Assembly: GCA_036320915.1 (NCBI GenBank)
Contig: JAXBDG010000007.1
Span: 434,001 to 498,000, forward strand
DNA length: 64,000 nt
Direction of reading: 5' to 3'
From: Linnemannia elongata
Taxonomy: Eukaryota; Mortierellomycota; Mortierellomycetes; Mortierellales; Mortierellaceae
Shown: one piece after another, positions 1 to 9,770 of the stretch
How the letters are laid out: each line of letters starts with the position of its first letter
Numbering within the stretch: position 1 is the first letter of the stretch
Translations under genes and position numbers: made by a program
Notes under the pieces: generated by a model
Databases searched by the model: none
What the model was told of the DNA's origin: nothing
Seen by the model: only the letters and a program-made list of their open reading frames with translations

Positions 1-21
1 GGGGGGGGGGGGGGGGGGGGG
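1..21. repeat. poly-G run at window edge
   Basis: Twenty-one consecutive G bases open the window, directly before decayed Sel1 sequence. It may be a contig end, a low-quality homopolymer or a real G tract; another long G tract occurs near 12470-12489, so real tracts are possible. No telomere repeat is visible. Confidence 0.6.
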
Positions 22-87
22 TTGGTGAGAATCTGAAGCACATGGAATACATATCCCATAACAATGGACAGAATACACGCCGCTTAC

Positions 88-973
88 AGTCTGAGGGCCT
101 CTATTTTTCGCTGAGCGTTGATGTCTCCTTGAAACGCCGCTTTAAGATACCATCCCACGGCGACGAATGAATCCTTGTAAACATCCTGACCTTCCAAAAG
201 ATGTCGCGGACTTGAACCTGAGCATGCGCATGACTCTGGTGGACAGCCTTCAGGTAGCACTCCAGAGCCTTCCAAAAGTCAGCAGGAGCACCATCGCCTT
301 TAGTATACAGCGCGTTGAGATCCATCATATCTGCAATCTTTGTCATGGCTTCTTTGACGTACTTGCACGCGAGCTCTGTGTTACGGGCTCGAACAAACGC
401 GTCGTCGAGTTGTGGCCCCGTATTTAAATTGTTTCCTGGTGGTCTAAAGCGAGGACTGAGAACCGAGGTTGATGGGGGGATAGCAGATATTGGCTGCATT
501 GGTGAGAATGGGTTGTGCCTCGGGGCCACGCTGCTTGTTGCTCAATCTGCCTAAGGACTGATTCATGCTGCTGAGGAGAGCTTTCTTGTGGGTTGCCTAC
601 GATAACATCCAGTATTTCGCCGGAAATGCAAGCAATTCGAAACGGCTTTAGCCTAGTGCGGAGAAAATGGACATGTCATGGTGTTAGCCAAAATAGTAAA
701 CTCGCTCTCGCTTTGCACGAACCTACAAGCCCCATAGACGTACGTGTTGAAGTCGTCGTCTTTCATAAAGGGAATCACCCTTGCTTGGTGTCGGACATGA
801 AGGGCGTTGTGGAAGGCCAGACGGACATCTTCCCAGAGAATGAACTTTTCTCTTGTGATGCGGTTCGTGTAGATGTCGACATAGACAACCTCCGTTGGGT
901 GCGTCGGAGACGAGGTGGTATTGTTGATGTTGATGGATCGATGGCCCTGAATGTTGGGAGGGGTGAATGAAAT
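88..973 (-). pseudogene. decayed 5' part of a Sel1-repeat gene (paralogue of 1275-3539)
   Basis: This copies the first two exons of the intact gene at 1275-3539, including the splice sites. Exon 1 equivalent is 973-744 (donor GTACGT, same 230-base length); exon 2 equivalent is 652-88 (donor GTAAGC). Three lesions are visible. The start ATG is ATT at 973-971 with an in-frame stop upstream, and single-base deletions near 525 and near 210 shift the frame. A 12-base in-frame deletion near 425 also differs from the intact copy. The third exon, with the main Sel1 array, would lie left of the window and cannot be seen. The N-terminal module (ILWEDVRLAFHNALHVRH) and the first Sel1-like units are still readable, so decay looks recent. 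Sequencing error could explain one lesion but hardly all three. Confidence 0.8.
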
Positions 974-1274
974 TGCAACTGAACTTGTGTGGGGTGTGAA
1001 TGTTACTCAAAGGGAAAATTGTATAGGTCAAGGACAAAGGCGAGAAGGGTGAGTGTTGGCGAGTGAGTAGAGCAAGGAAAATTGAAAAGGTTGGCGAGTG
1101 CTTTACCAGTGGGCCTATGGTAAGTATAGAGGACCATTTTAGGCACATCTGGAACGTGTAGTGTTTGATCACCGTGCGAAACTACTGATAGAAATCGAGA
1201 TGTTTTAATATCGCAATTTTTTTTTTTTTTTTTTTGCGACTTGGTGTTTTATCAAACTCGACACCCTTCACTCT
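974..1274. other. intergenic spacer between two Sel1 copies
   Basis: This is the former promoter of the decayed left copy; it resembles the sequence upstream of 3539. It holds a T17 tract at about 1219-1235 and no gene that I can support. Confidence 0.5.
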
Positions 1275-3539
1275 TCAATTGAAAAGCCTGCTAAGAAACC
1301 CCTTCTTTTTGATCGTTTTAGTGGCTATCTGCTTATCAGATTCACTGGCTGACAGTTTCATCCATCTTTGGGCCTTCAGGCTCCCCTGGTCAGCCGCCTT
1401 TTGGAACCACTTCCTGGCCTCCGAGTCGTTCTTGGTCACACCTTGGCCGTAGGTGTACATAAGGCCGATGATATACTGCGCATGTCCGTCTCCATGTTCA
1501 GCGGCCTTGCAGAACCACTCCATTGCTTTGGCATAGTCCTGGGGAACGCCTTGGCCGTCATAGTACATAATGCCGATGTTGTTCTGGGCGTTTAGGTGCC
1601 CCTGATCGGCGGCCATGCGGAACCACTCCATCGCCTTGAGAAAGTCCTGGGAAACGCCTTGGCCTTTATCGTACATAATGCCGATGTTGTTCTGGGCGTT
1701 TTGGTGTCCCTGAACGGCGGCCATGCGGAACCACTCTATCGCTTTGGCATAATCCTGGGGAACGCCTTGGCCGTCATAGTACATAATGCCGATGTTGTTC
1801 TGGGCGTTTTGGTGTCCCTGAACGGCGGCCATGCGGAACCACTTCATCGCTTTAGCAAAGTCCTTGGGAACACCTTGGCCTTTATCATACATAATGCCGA
1901 TGTTGTTCTGGGCGTTTTGGTGTCCCTGAACGGCGGCCATGCGGAACCACTCCATCGCTTTGGGAAAGTCCTGGGGAACGCCTTGGCCGTCATAGTACAT
2001 AATGCCGATGTTGTGCTGGGCGTTTTGGTGTCTCTGAACAGCGGCCATACGAAACCACTCCATCGCTTTGAGAAAGTCCTGGGGAACGCCTGTGCCTTTA
2101 TCGTGCATAACGCCGATGCTGTACTGAGCGTCTGGATATCCTTGGCTGGCGGCTTTGAGAAACCAGTCCATCGCCGTCGAATAGCTCTGGGAGACACCGA
2201 GCCCTTCGTTGTAGAGATAACCCACACGCCACTGGCCAATAGGATGTCCTTTGTTGGCGGCCTTGAGGTAATTTTCCATGGCAGCTTGGTAGTCCTGGCT
2301 GTCCAGGCAACTGTCTCCAAGGGTGACCTGCGCGTCAAAGTCCTTCCAACTGACAACAGGTTTTGTCGGAACGGAGATGTCGGCGAGAGTAGAGGTATCA
2401 TTCGCAAGAGGAGGGATCTCCTTGGATATTTGGGGCTCGTTGTCGTCGCTGGAAGGTTGGGGAACGGACGTTGTGTTGATGGTGTGCTGGGTCTTGGGTA
2501 TGTTGCTCGTAGGCGTCTCGGGTGCCTTTGTATTTTGACGCTCAAAGCTATAGCTAGTGAAAATGACGAGGTTTTGGTAAGAATCTGAACCAAATAAAAA
2601 CATTACTCGTAACATGGACAAAGTATGCACACTTACAGTCTGTGGGCTTCAATTTTTCGCTGGGCATTGGTGTCTCCTTGAAAAGCCGCTTTATGATACC
2701 ATCCCATGGCGACGAATGAATCCTTAGAAACATCCTTGCCTTCGAAAAATAGGTCACCGACTTGGACCTGAGCATGCGCGTGGCTTTGATGGACAGCCTT
2801 CAGGTAGCATTCCAGTGCCTTCCAAAAGTCAGCAGGAGCACCATCGCCTTTTGTGTGCAGCGCGTCGAGATCCATCGTGTGTGCGATCTTGGCCATCGCT
2901 TCTTTGGCGTACTTGCGCGCGAGGTTTTTATTACGGGCTCGAACAGACGCGTCGTCGAGTTTTTGACCCGTGTTTTGGGTGCGGGTAAAATTGTTTCCTG
3001 TTGGTCTAAAGCGACGACTGAGAAACGAGGTTGACGGGTGGGCAGCGGATATTGAACGCATTGTCGAGAGTGGGTTGTGCTTCGGGAGCCATGCTGCTTG
3101 CTGCTCAATCTGCCTAAGGACTGATGGGTGCTGCTTAGGAGTGTTGTCCTGTGGGTTGCCTACGATAACATCCAGTATTTCGTCGGGAATGACAGCAATT
3201 CGAAGCGGCCTTAGCCTAGTGCGGACAAAATAGGTATGGTTATGGTGTTAGCCGAAAAAAACGTAAGCTCACTCTCGTTTTGCTCAAACCTACAAGCCCA
3301 TAGACGTACGTGTTGAAGTCGTCGTCTTTCATAAAGGGAATCACCCTTGCTTGGTGTCGGACATGAAGGGCGTTGTGGAAGGCCAGACGGACATCTTCCC
3401 AGAGAATGAACTTTTCTCTTGTGATGCGTTCCGTGTAGATGTCGACATAAACAACCTCAGTTGGGTGTGGCGGAGACGAAGTGAAGTTGTTGATGTTGAT
3501 GGAGCGAATGCCCTGAGTGTTGGGATGGGTGAATGACAT
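1275..3539 (-). CDS. Sel1-repeat protein with conserved N-terminal module
   Basis: Exons read 3539-3310, 3215-2637 and 2553-1275 (GT-AG, frames agree, 695 aa). Residues about 25-105 form a module (LWEDVRLAFHNALHVRH, then VIPFMKDDD, then RIAVIPDEILDVIV) that is interrupted by a phase-2 intron and also found in the two decayed Sel1 copies nearby. Two Sel1-like units follow in exon 2. Exon 3 holds nine Sel1 repeats of about 36 residues (pattern AMEWFRMAAVQGH, NAQNNIGIMY, GQGVPQD) and a basic C-terminus ending KKGFLSRLFN. Sel1 repeats are alpha-solenoid units that scaffold protein complexes; in fungi they occur in Chs4/Skt5 and Hrd3, but this protein has no trait tying it to either. No signal peptide or membrane segment is seen. 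It transcribes away from the decayed plus-strand copy at 4010. The start is the ATG lost in the left paralogue. Confidence 0.85.
1500..2115. repeat. 108-bp tandem repeat inside Sel1 gene
   Basis: Six or so consecutive 108-bp units (36 codons) are close to identical at DNA level. For example, the string cataatgccgatgttgt recurs every 108 bases from about 1566 to 1999. Units alternate between two subtypes (YYDGQG and YDKGQG in the protein), which points to expansion of a two-unit block or gene conversion. Confidence 0.85.
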
Positions 3540-4009
3540 TGCAACTGAACATGTACTGGGTGTGAATGTCGCTCAGAAGAACAATTGTATGGACCAAGGA
3601 CAAAGACGAGACAAGTTGGAGCAGTGGCGAGTAATAGTGTAACGAAAAGTGAAAAGTGGCGAGTGCTTTACTACAAAAGGTTGACCAGTGGCAAGTGCGG
3701 AGGATCATTTCAGGTACTGTATGTACAGTACATCTGGAACATGTAGAGTTTGATTACCGCGTTTTAATCGCTTTCTGCCGCATCCACACATACGGCAAGG
3801 TTTTTTACTTTTTGCTCACCCACTGCCCCACCCCTCTTTCTTTATCCTTTTCTTTTTTTTTCTTCTTTCTTGCTCTTTTCTCCTCTCTTCTTTCTTTGTC
3901 AAACACCTTCATTCCTCCGCTCACCAAGTCCCTTCCTCTCATTCACCACCATCAGGACAACGCTCACATCTCTTTTTTCTCCTTCTCATCAGCCCTCACT
4001 CACACAGGA
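3540..4009. promoter_or_regulatory. divergent promoter region between Sel1 copies
   Basis: This 470-bp spacer separates the minus-strand gene from the plus-strand pseudogene. The half next to 4010 is strongly pyrimidine-rich (about 3828-3905, CT and T runs), a common 5' leader pattern at several genes in this window. No defined element was identified. Confidence 0.4.
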
Positions 4010-5588
4010 ATGACTAAAGAAGACGACCCTCAGGAGTGTGCGCAGGCACTACGCTCAGTCAACAGGAGCCTCCCTCCTTCGTCTATCCCACCCCCCAGCC
4101 CCGACGATATATTCCATGTCGACACAATTGTCGACCCAAATACCCAAAAGCGAGTCGTTCTCTGGGACGAGATCCTCCAGGTCTTTGAGGATGCAGTGCA
4201 GGCTCAACACAAGTCGAGTAGTCCCTTTTCTGAAAGGAGATGACCTCAGGACGTATGCTTAAATTTGGCTGGTTGAGGTTGACAAAGATTAAAAAGTCAA
4301 AAAGTAATGTTGAAAAAAGCACAGTCCTCCTCTAATATTTCTGCACTCCTATGATCAATTGACTGCAGCCTCGAACCGCGTAGGATTGCTGCCATTCCAA
4401 ACACTGTCTTGGATGTCATAGTTGCTGATCCATCCGCCGACATGGAGGCTGTGTCTCCGGCGAACGGCCCAAAGGAAACGGCCTCTGTGCCACGACTAAG
4501 GGAGGAAATCGGGGACAGGACGACTCTTGTGATGCCGACTCAGGAAACCACTTCCAACTCTGCAATTCGGCGAAACCCAATTCATGGCCTTGAGAATACG
4601 GCAATGGACAACTACTCCATATCGACCATCCAGCCTTTGCACCACCGCCTCGAGGACCACAAGCAATAATGGACAATCAAGGACCGACAATCAATGACCT
4701 CCCAGCGCTTCCACATTCAAGCAATGACCGGACCGCGGACTCTCTTTACGAGCACCTCAGAGCGAAGGCGCAACAATCAATGCGTCGAAGGATATGGACT
4801 TAGTCCAGCTGTGCATAAGTGCCAGTCAGGGAGACAAGGACTCCCAGGTTGCTCTTGGTGATATGTACAGTCATCGTGAGGGTGTCCAACAAGACTATCG
4901 AGCAGCGATGGATTGGTACCTTCAAGCCGCCAACCAGGGAGACGCAAATGCTCAGCGCAAAGTGGGGCTTCTCTACGATGGAGGTCTCGGTGTCTCACAG
5001 AACTATTCGATAGCGATGGAATGGTTTCTCATGGCCGCCAGCCAACGAGATCCGGGCGCTCAATTCAACATCGGCCTTTTGTACATTAATGGCCAAGGCG
5101 TTTCCCAGGACTTTTCCGCAGCGATGGATTGGTCCCGCATGGCCACTAACCAAGGTCTTGCTTACGCCCAGAACAGCGTCGGCGCCATGTACAACGCTGG
5201 CCAAGGCGTTTCTCAGGACTTTGCACAAGCGATGGAGTAGTTTCACAAGGCCGCCTATCAAGGAGAAGCAGTCGCTCAAAGTAACATCGGCGCCATGTAC
5301 AACAATGGCCAGGGCGTTCCTCAGGACTTTTCCAAAGCGATCCAGTGGTACCGCTTGGCCGCCGATCAAGGAGACGCAGATTCTCAGTACAACATCGGTA
5401 CCATGTATACCCTCAGCCAAGGTGTAACCAAGAACGACTCGGAAGCCCGGAAGTGGCTCCAAAAGGCGGCTGATCAGGGGCACCCGATGTCCCAACAATG
5501 GTTGAAGCTGTCCGCAAGTGAATCTGATAAGCAGATAGTCGCCAAAACCATCAAAAAGAAGGGGTTTCTTAGTAGGGTTTTCAAATGA
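4010..5588 (+). pseudogene. decayed Sel1-repeat gene
   Basis: Start ATG at 4010; exon 1 would run to 4252 (donor GTATGC) and exon 2 from 4369, joining the module halves VVPFLKGDDLRT and LEPRRIAAIPNTVLDVIV. Lesions are: a 2-base loss near 4212 that shifts the frame inside the module; further frame breaks between 4667 (in-frame TAA) and 4794; and TAG at 5238-5240 replacing the conserved Trp codon of a Sel1 repeat (AME-stop-FHKAA). After the stop the same frame stays open to 5588 with intact Sel1 repeats and a C-terminus (KKKGFLSRVFK) almost identical to that of the gene at 1275-3539. About seven Sel1 repeats remain. The open piece 4794-5240 could still be translated from an internal ATG as a 148-aa fragment. 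Confidence 0.8.
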
Positions 5589-5878
5589 AGCATCAAGTCG
5601 CAAAAAAAAAATATAAACGCGATTTTAAAACGCGAATAGAACTACAGAATTCCATTCAACAACAATACTATGTACACGTTTTTTTAGTTATGCAGATGGT
5701 AGAGAGCAGAAAAATATACAATGGCGCTAAGAAATTCAGGAACACTAAACAGGGTATGCTTGCTTACAGCAATGCTTCGGATTTTTGCTGTCGTTGACTT
5801 TTTCATTGATAGGAAGGAGATACGACAATTGTGAGTTCTCGCTTGTTATTTATTATATATGCAAAGAGATGGTGTGCC
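5589..5878. other. spacer, nothing recognised
   Basis: AT-richer DNA between the Sel1 pseudogene and the esterase relic. No gene, repeat or RNA is supported. Confidence 0.4.
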
Positions 5879-6127
5879 TTAGAGGGTAAAGGTGATGTTG
5901 CGGAACACAAAATCATACTGAAGAACACCATCCAAGAGCATGTAAAAGGCCTGGTCAGCGTTGTTCGACAATGTGCTCTCGACATTGAGCTCCAGTATCA
6001 GGTTGGTCAATGCATCGTAGGCTGGCCAATTGACGCACACGACATCGGGGTTCGAGGTCTCGAAGCCAATCAGCTCAGAGGTCGGGTTAAGGTTGCCCGT
6101 TTTGGCGAAGGTAGTCCAACGATCCAT
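5879..6127 (-). pseudogene. C-terminal relic of a type-B carboxylesterase
   Basis: The minus strand encodes a stretch (RWTTFAKTGNLNPTSELIG, then NPDVVCVNWPAYDALTN, then VLQYDFVFRN) that matches the last 80 or so residues of the esterase at 9771-12334 closely and with only substitutions. Just upstream (6128-6170), bases corresponding to the DDARFARQIVD region are scrambled, and no catalytic domain follows before the next Sel1 gene. It is therefore a stranded 3' fragment of a third esterase copy inside the Sel1 cluster. It lacks Ser, Glu and His of the triad. Confidence 0.8.
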
Positions 6128-6326
6128 AACCCTGTCGCATCTTCAGACGACTCCGTCTCGACTGTGAATATTTTTTCGGTCGAGAAGAGTACACCAATGC
6201 TTGGTTGTTTCATGCCCATAACATCTCAGGCGTGGTGCTCCTACCAATGGTGGAAAAACACTCGCCTCATTTTATTTTATTTATTTATTTTTGCTTGTTT
6301 ATTTTTCAAGTGCTCTGCTCGAAGCC

Positions 6327-7926
6327 TTAGCCGTCTACCTTCATGGCCTCGATAGTCTTCATTGCTTTCGTATATCCTTGATCCGCCGCCTTTTGGTACC
6401 ACTCCATCGCCTTTTGATGATCCTGAGGTACTCCTTGACCAAATGCATACATACTACCTACATTGTACTGAGCACGCGCGGAGCCCTGCGATGCAGACTT
6501 CAGATACCACACCATTGCTTGCGCATAGTCCTGTTCCACACCTCCCACACCTTCATCATACAGCTTGCCAACTTTGCATTGGGCGCGTGCATCTCCATTC
6601 TCGGCCGCCTTGAGATACCAATGCATCGCTTGAGTAAAATCCTGAGCGACACCTAGACCGTATTCACACAAGCCCCCGATGCTGACCTGTGCGTCTGGAT
6701 CTCCCTGGTTAGAGGCTTTAAGATACCAGTCCATGGCTCGGTGGTAGTCCTGAGGAACACCGTGACCGAGATCGTACAGGGTACCGATGTTGTATTGCGA
6801 GCATGTATCTCCCTGTTCGGCTGCCTCCAGATACCACTCCATCGCTCGGGAATGATCCTGTGGCACGCCTAGTCCTTTGTCGTAGAGATAGCCGACATTG
6901 CATTGAGCGCGAGGAAGACCCTGGCTAGCGGCTTTGGAATACCATTCCATCGCCTGAGAAAGATCCTGGGGAAGGCCGTCGCCGTTCTCATAGGAATAGC
7001 CGATATTGCATTGGGCTTCTGCGTGTCCCTGCTCGGCCGCCTTGAAGTACCAGTGTAGTGCTGTCTTGTTGTCCTGAGGGACGCCATGGCCGTAGTCATA
7101 GAGAAGACCGACCTTGCGCTGACCGATTGCATCTCCCTTTTCGGCGGCCATGAGATACCAGCGCATTGCTGCTTGGTAGTCTTGCTTAATCCTCCGACCA
7201 TCCTTGTACATATCGCCAAGAGCGACCTGCGCATCCTTTTCTCCAAGCTTGGCGTTGGTGATCGTCTGCGCCAACTCCTCTGCAGCTGCCTTGGATGAGG
7301 CGTCGTCCTGTGGTCCCCATGATTGTATCCTGTCACCATTGTTGGTATTTGATGGCGATGATAAGTGGTTGGTGGTGGGTGCTTGCTTGTCTTGTGCTTG
7401 TGGCCCTCGAATAGATGTCGCCTCCCAAACAGGGCCATCGATATATGTGCTGTTTATTTCTATTCCATCGAGGTTGCCGCCTTCGTTTACATCAGCTGTT
7501 GTGTCGGTGGCGCGGACAGAACCTACTTCCTTTTCATTTGCGCTCTCTTCCTTCTCCTGTAGCATGATCCGGGACAAATTTTCTTCCATATCGTTCAATT
7601 GACAACTCTCCTCGACCATATTCACGATCGTACACGGTACGTTGATGTTTCTATTTGTTTTGTTCGTGTGTCGCAAGAAATAAGTAAAATAACTGTCTGT
7701 GAGCTGTCACCAGAAAATGTATCGCGCACATTTCTGCCATGTTTGCTAACGCTACATTGAGCAAGCAGTAGTGAAGTTCGAACCTCGCTGGGGTGTGGAC
7801 GCTGTTGTCAACACTAGAGACTTCCTCCTCTGGGCTGGTAGGATCGATGATGATGGGCGTAAGGTTGTTGTCGTTGGTAGACTGAGGTTCTTGGTCATAA
7901 TCCTGAAAGATGCTTCCTTGTAGCAT
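6327..7926 (-). CDS. Sel1-repeat protein, eight repeats
   Basis: Two exons: 7926-7784 (47 codons plus two bases, ending AG before GTTCGA) and 7650-6327 (acceptor AAATAG); 488 aa. The first 150 residues are polar and acidic with no fold recognised, and include two GPQ motifs (RGPQAQ and WGPQDD) that recur in the neighbour at 8293-9258. Eight Sel1 repeats follow from about residue 175 to the end (QVALGDMYKDG, then AMRWYLMAAEKGD, and so on, closing with AMEWYQKAADQGY). The N-terminal module of the 1275-3539 gene is absent. No signal peptide or membrane helix. Likely an intracellular scaffold; partner unknown. The first exon is inferred from splice sites and frame only; the alternative is a single-exon gene starting within 7676-7590. 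Confidence 0.75.
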
Positions 7927-8024
7927 TTTTCTTCTTATGTGACGAGGCGATAATGCGAGGAAAATATGTGAGTAAAGGAGAAAAGGGTTATGAAGGGGTG
8001 AGAAGGTGTGTGATTGTACGAACG

Positions 8025-8047
8025 AAAAAAAAAAAAAAAAAAAAAAA
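8025..8047. repeat. poly-A tract
   Basis: A run of 23 A bases about 100 bp upstream of the start at 7926. It reads as poly-T on the coding strand, a pyrimidine tract in the promoter or leader. Confidence 0.8.
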
Positions 8048-8292
8048 GAAACAAGCGCGAGCAATGAGGACAGAAAACTCAAAAATAGTCCCTTCTTTGC
8101 CACTTCGTGTGGCGGTGAATCAGTGGCATGTGTCTCTCTTTAAGGGTCCTGGTTCAATGCCAAAAAAGGGGAGTACCCAAAAAGCACCAACATCATTGTT
8201 CATTCACCAAGCCAAGCAACGGAACAAAAACATTGCAGCGTACGTGACTCTTTACAATTGGAGTATTAATATCGCACGTCTGTCTGGCACTT

Positions 8293-9258
8293 CTACAAAA
8301 CGCTGGGATCCTTCCTTTCAAGGTGCTCCAACTGTGTCTTCGCATCAAAGTGCCCTTGGGCGGCGGCCTTAAAATACCAATCCATCGCTTGGTCGCGATC
8401 CTGGGGCACACCTCGTCCTTGTTCGTATAACAAACCAATGTTGAATTGAGCTCGTGGATTTCCTTGTTCGGCAGCCTTGAGATACCATTCCCTTGCCTTG
8501 GAAGCGTCCTGGGGTACACCTTGGCCGAGCTCGTACAAGACACCGATGTTGCATTGAGCCTGTGAGAGACCTTGATCGGCGGCCTTGAGATACCATTCCA
8601 TTGCTCGAGAAACGTCTTGGGGCACACCGTAGCCTCTGTCGTACAAAACAGCGATATTGCACTGAGCAGGTGCATTTCCTTGGTTGGCTGCCTTGAGATA
8701 CCATTCCAATGCTGTCTTGTAGTCCTGTGAGACACCGAGTCCGAGGTTGTACATCATCCCGACCTTTCGCTGACCGACTGCATCGCCTTGCTCTGCGGCT
8801 TTGAGGTACCAGTCCAATGCGGAGATGTATTCCTGGTGGACTCCTTTGCCGTCTTTGAACATGTCACCGAGAGCGACCTGGGCATCCTTGTCTCCCTGAT
8901 CGGCCCTTATGGTCGTTTGAACAAGATCCATCTTGTCAAGATTGGGCCACTCCTGTGGTCCTAGCGAGTGGGTATTGCCGGCATTAGAAGGATCCAATGC
9001 CAGAGAGTTCTCTTCGGTTGATGGTGCGATATATGGCCACGCTTGCGGTCCGCGAGCGCCTGGAGGCGCCTCAAAGGGTTTGTCGATGTGATTGTAGTTT
9101 TCCATCGCCTCTTCCACGAGACCCCAGGCCGGGTTACGCCTGACAGAGGAGTTAGCGGAGGCGTACTGTGGGGAGGCGGGTCTGTCGATGTGGTTGTAAT
9201 TTTCCATCGCCTCTTCCACGAGACCCCCGACCGGGTTGCGCCTGACAGTGGTAGACAT
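8293..9258 (-). CDS. Sel1-repeat protein, five repeats
   Basis: Single exon, 321 aa from the ATG at 9258; an upstream in-frame ATG (9450) would add a hydrophobic stretch encoded by leader-like pyrimidine-rich DNA, so I prefer 9258. Residues 1-60 contain a duplicated 24-residue element (VRRNPVGGLVEEAMENYNHI and VRRNPAWGLVEEAMENYNHI). Two GPQ-W motifs (GPQAWP, GPQEWP) follow at about residues 61-100. Five Sel1 repeats then run to the C-terminus. The RRNP element also exists in the pseudogene at 4010-5588 (IRRNPIHGLENTAMDNYS), so the N-terminal part is shared across the cluster although the first module is missing here. Function unknown; likely an intracellular scaffold. Confidence 0.8.
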   Translation of the reverse strand: MSTTVRRNPVGGLVEEAMENYNHIDRPASPQYASANSSVRRNPAWGLVEEAMENYNHIDKPFEAPPGARGPQAWPYIAPSTEENSLALDPSNAGNTHSLGPQEWPNLDKMDLVQTTIRADQGDKDAQVALGDMFKDGKGVHQEYISALDWYLKAAEQGDAVGQRKVGMMYNLGLGVSQDYKTALEWYLKAANQGNAPAQCNIAVLYDRGYGVPQDVSRAMEWYLKAADQGLSQAQCNIGVLYELGQGVPQDASKAREWYLKAAEQGNPRAQFNIGLLYEQGRGVPQDRDQAMDWYFKAAAQGHFDAKTQLEHLERKDPSVL

Positions 9259-9770
9259 TTTTATGAGTGAGAGTATGGACGTTAGATATTCGTTGTATTG
9301 GAGGTGATGGCGATGAAGGGAAACGGAGGGGAGTGAATGGGTTAAATAGAGAAAAAAAATAACGAAGAAGGGAAAGGGAGTTCCATAATGCTGTCTCTGC
9401 TGGCTGCTTTGCCATTGTGAACACAAATTTATGCAAAATGGGACGAGCAACTGAGCAGGATTTTACTCCCATGAGAGCAATGCTGTACGACATTGCCTTT
9501 CTGCTTTTTTTTTTTTTTTTTTTTTTTCTTTTTTTTTTTTTACTTTTTGCACCGCCCACGTTTTGGTGTCGACATTCAAGTGGAGTTCCGTGGACCGATG
9601 ATCCTACTACATGTCGTGCTCCAGGGACCAACGATCAATCGACAATCGCATGACACCCACTTGTCTCATTTCCTAGGAAGCAATTGTTCCTTGCAGCCAT
9701 ATCCTGTCTCGAGATTGTTAGAGTGTACGTCTAATTTATTATGTGAAAGCATAGATGAAAAAAAAACAGA
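9259..9770. other. intergenic region with broken poly-T tract
   Basis: Promoter side of the Sel1 gene at 8293-9258 and 3' flank of the esterase. It contains a long T tract with a single C interruption at about 9505-9540. No other gene is supported. Confidence 0.5.

Noticed and set aside
1500..2115. Direct repeats that could be mistaken for a CRISPR array
   Set aside because: The unit is coding, 108 bp, without spacers, and in a eukaryotic gene.
1596..2588. Open frame of 330 codons on the plus strand opposite the Sel1 gene
   Set aside because: It is the antisense of periodic Sel1 codons; the repeat carries the open frame along. The minus strand has the clear protein family.
7776..7792. GGTTCGAAC string resembling a tRNA T-loop
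   Set aside because: No acceptor stem or anticodon arm pairs around it; it is the splice donor end of the Sel1 gene exon.
9505..9540. Poly-T tracts as retrotransposon tails
   Set aside because: Tracts like this occur upstream of many genes here, without target-site duplications or reverse-transcriptase sequence nearby.
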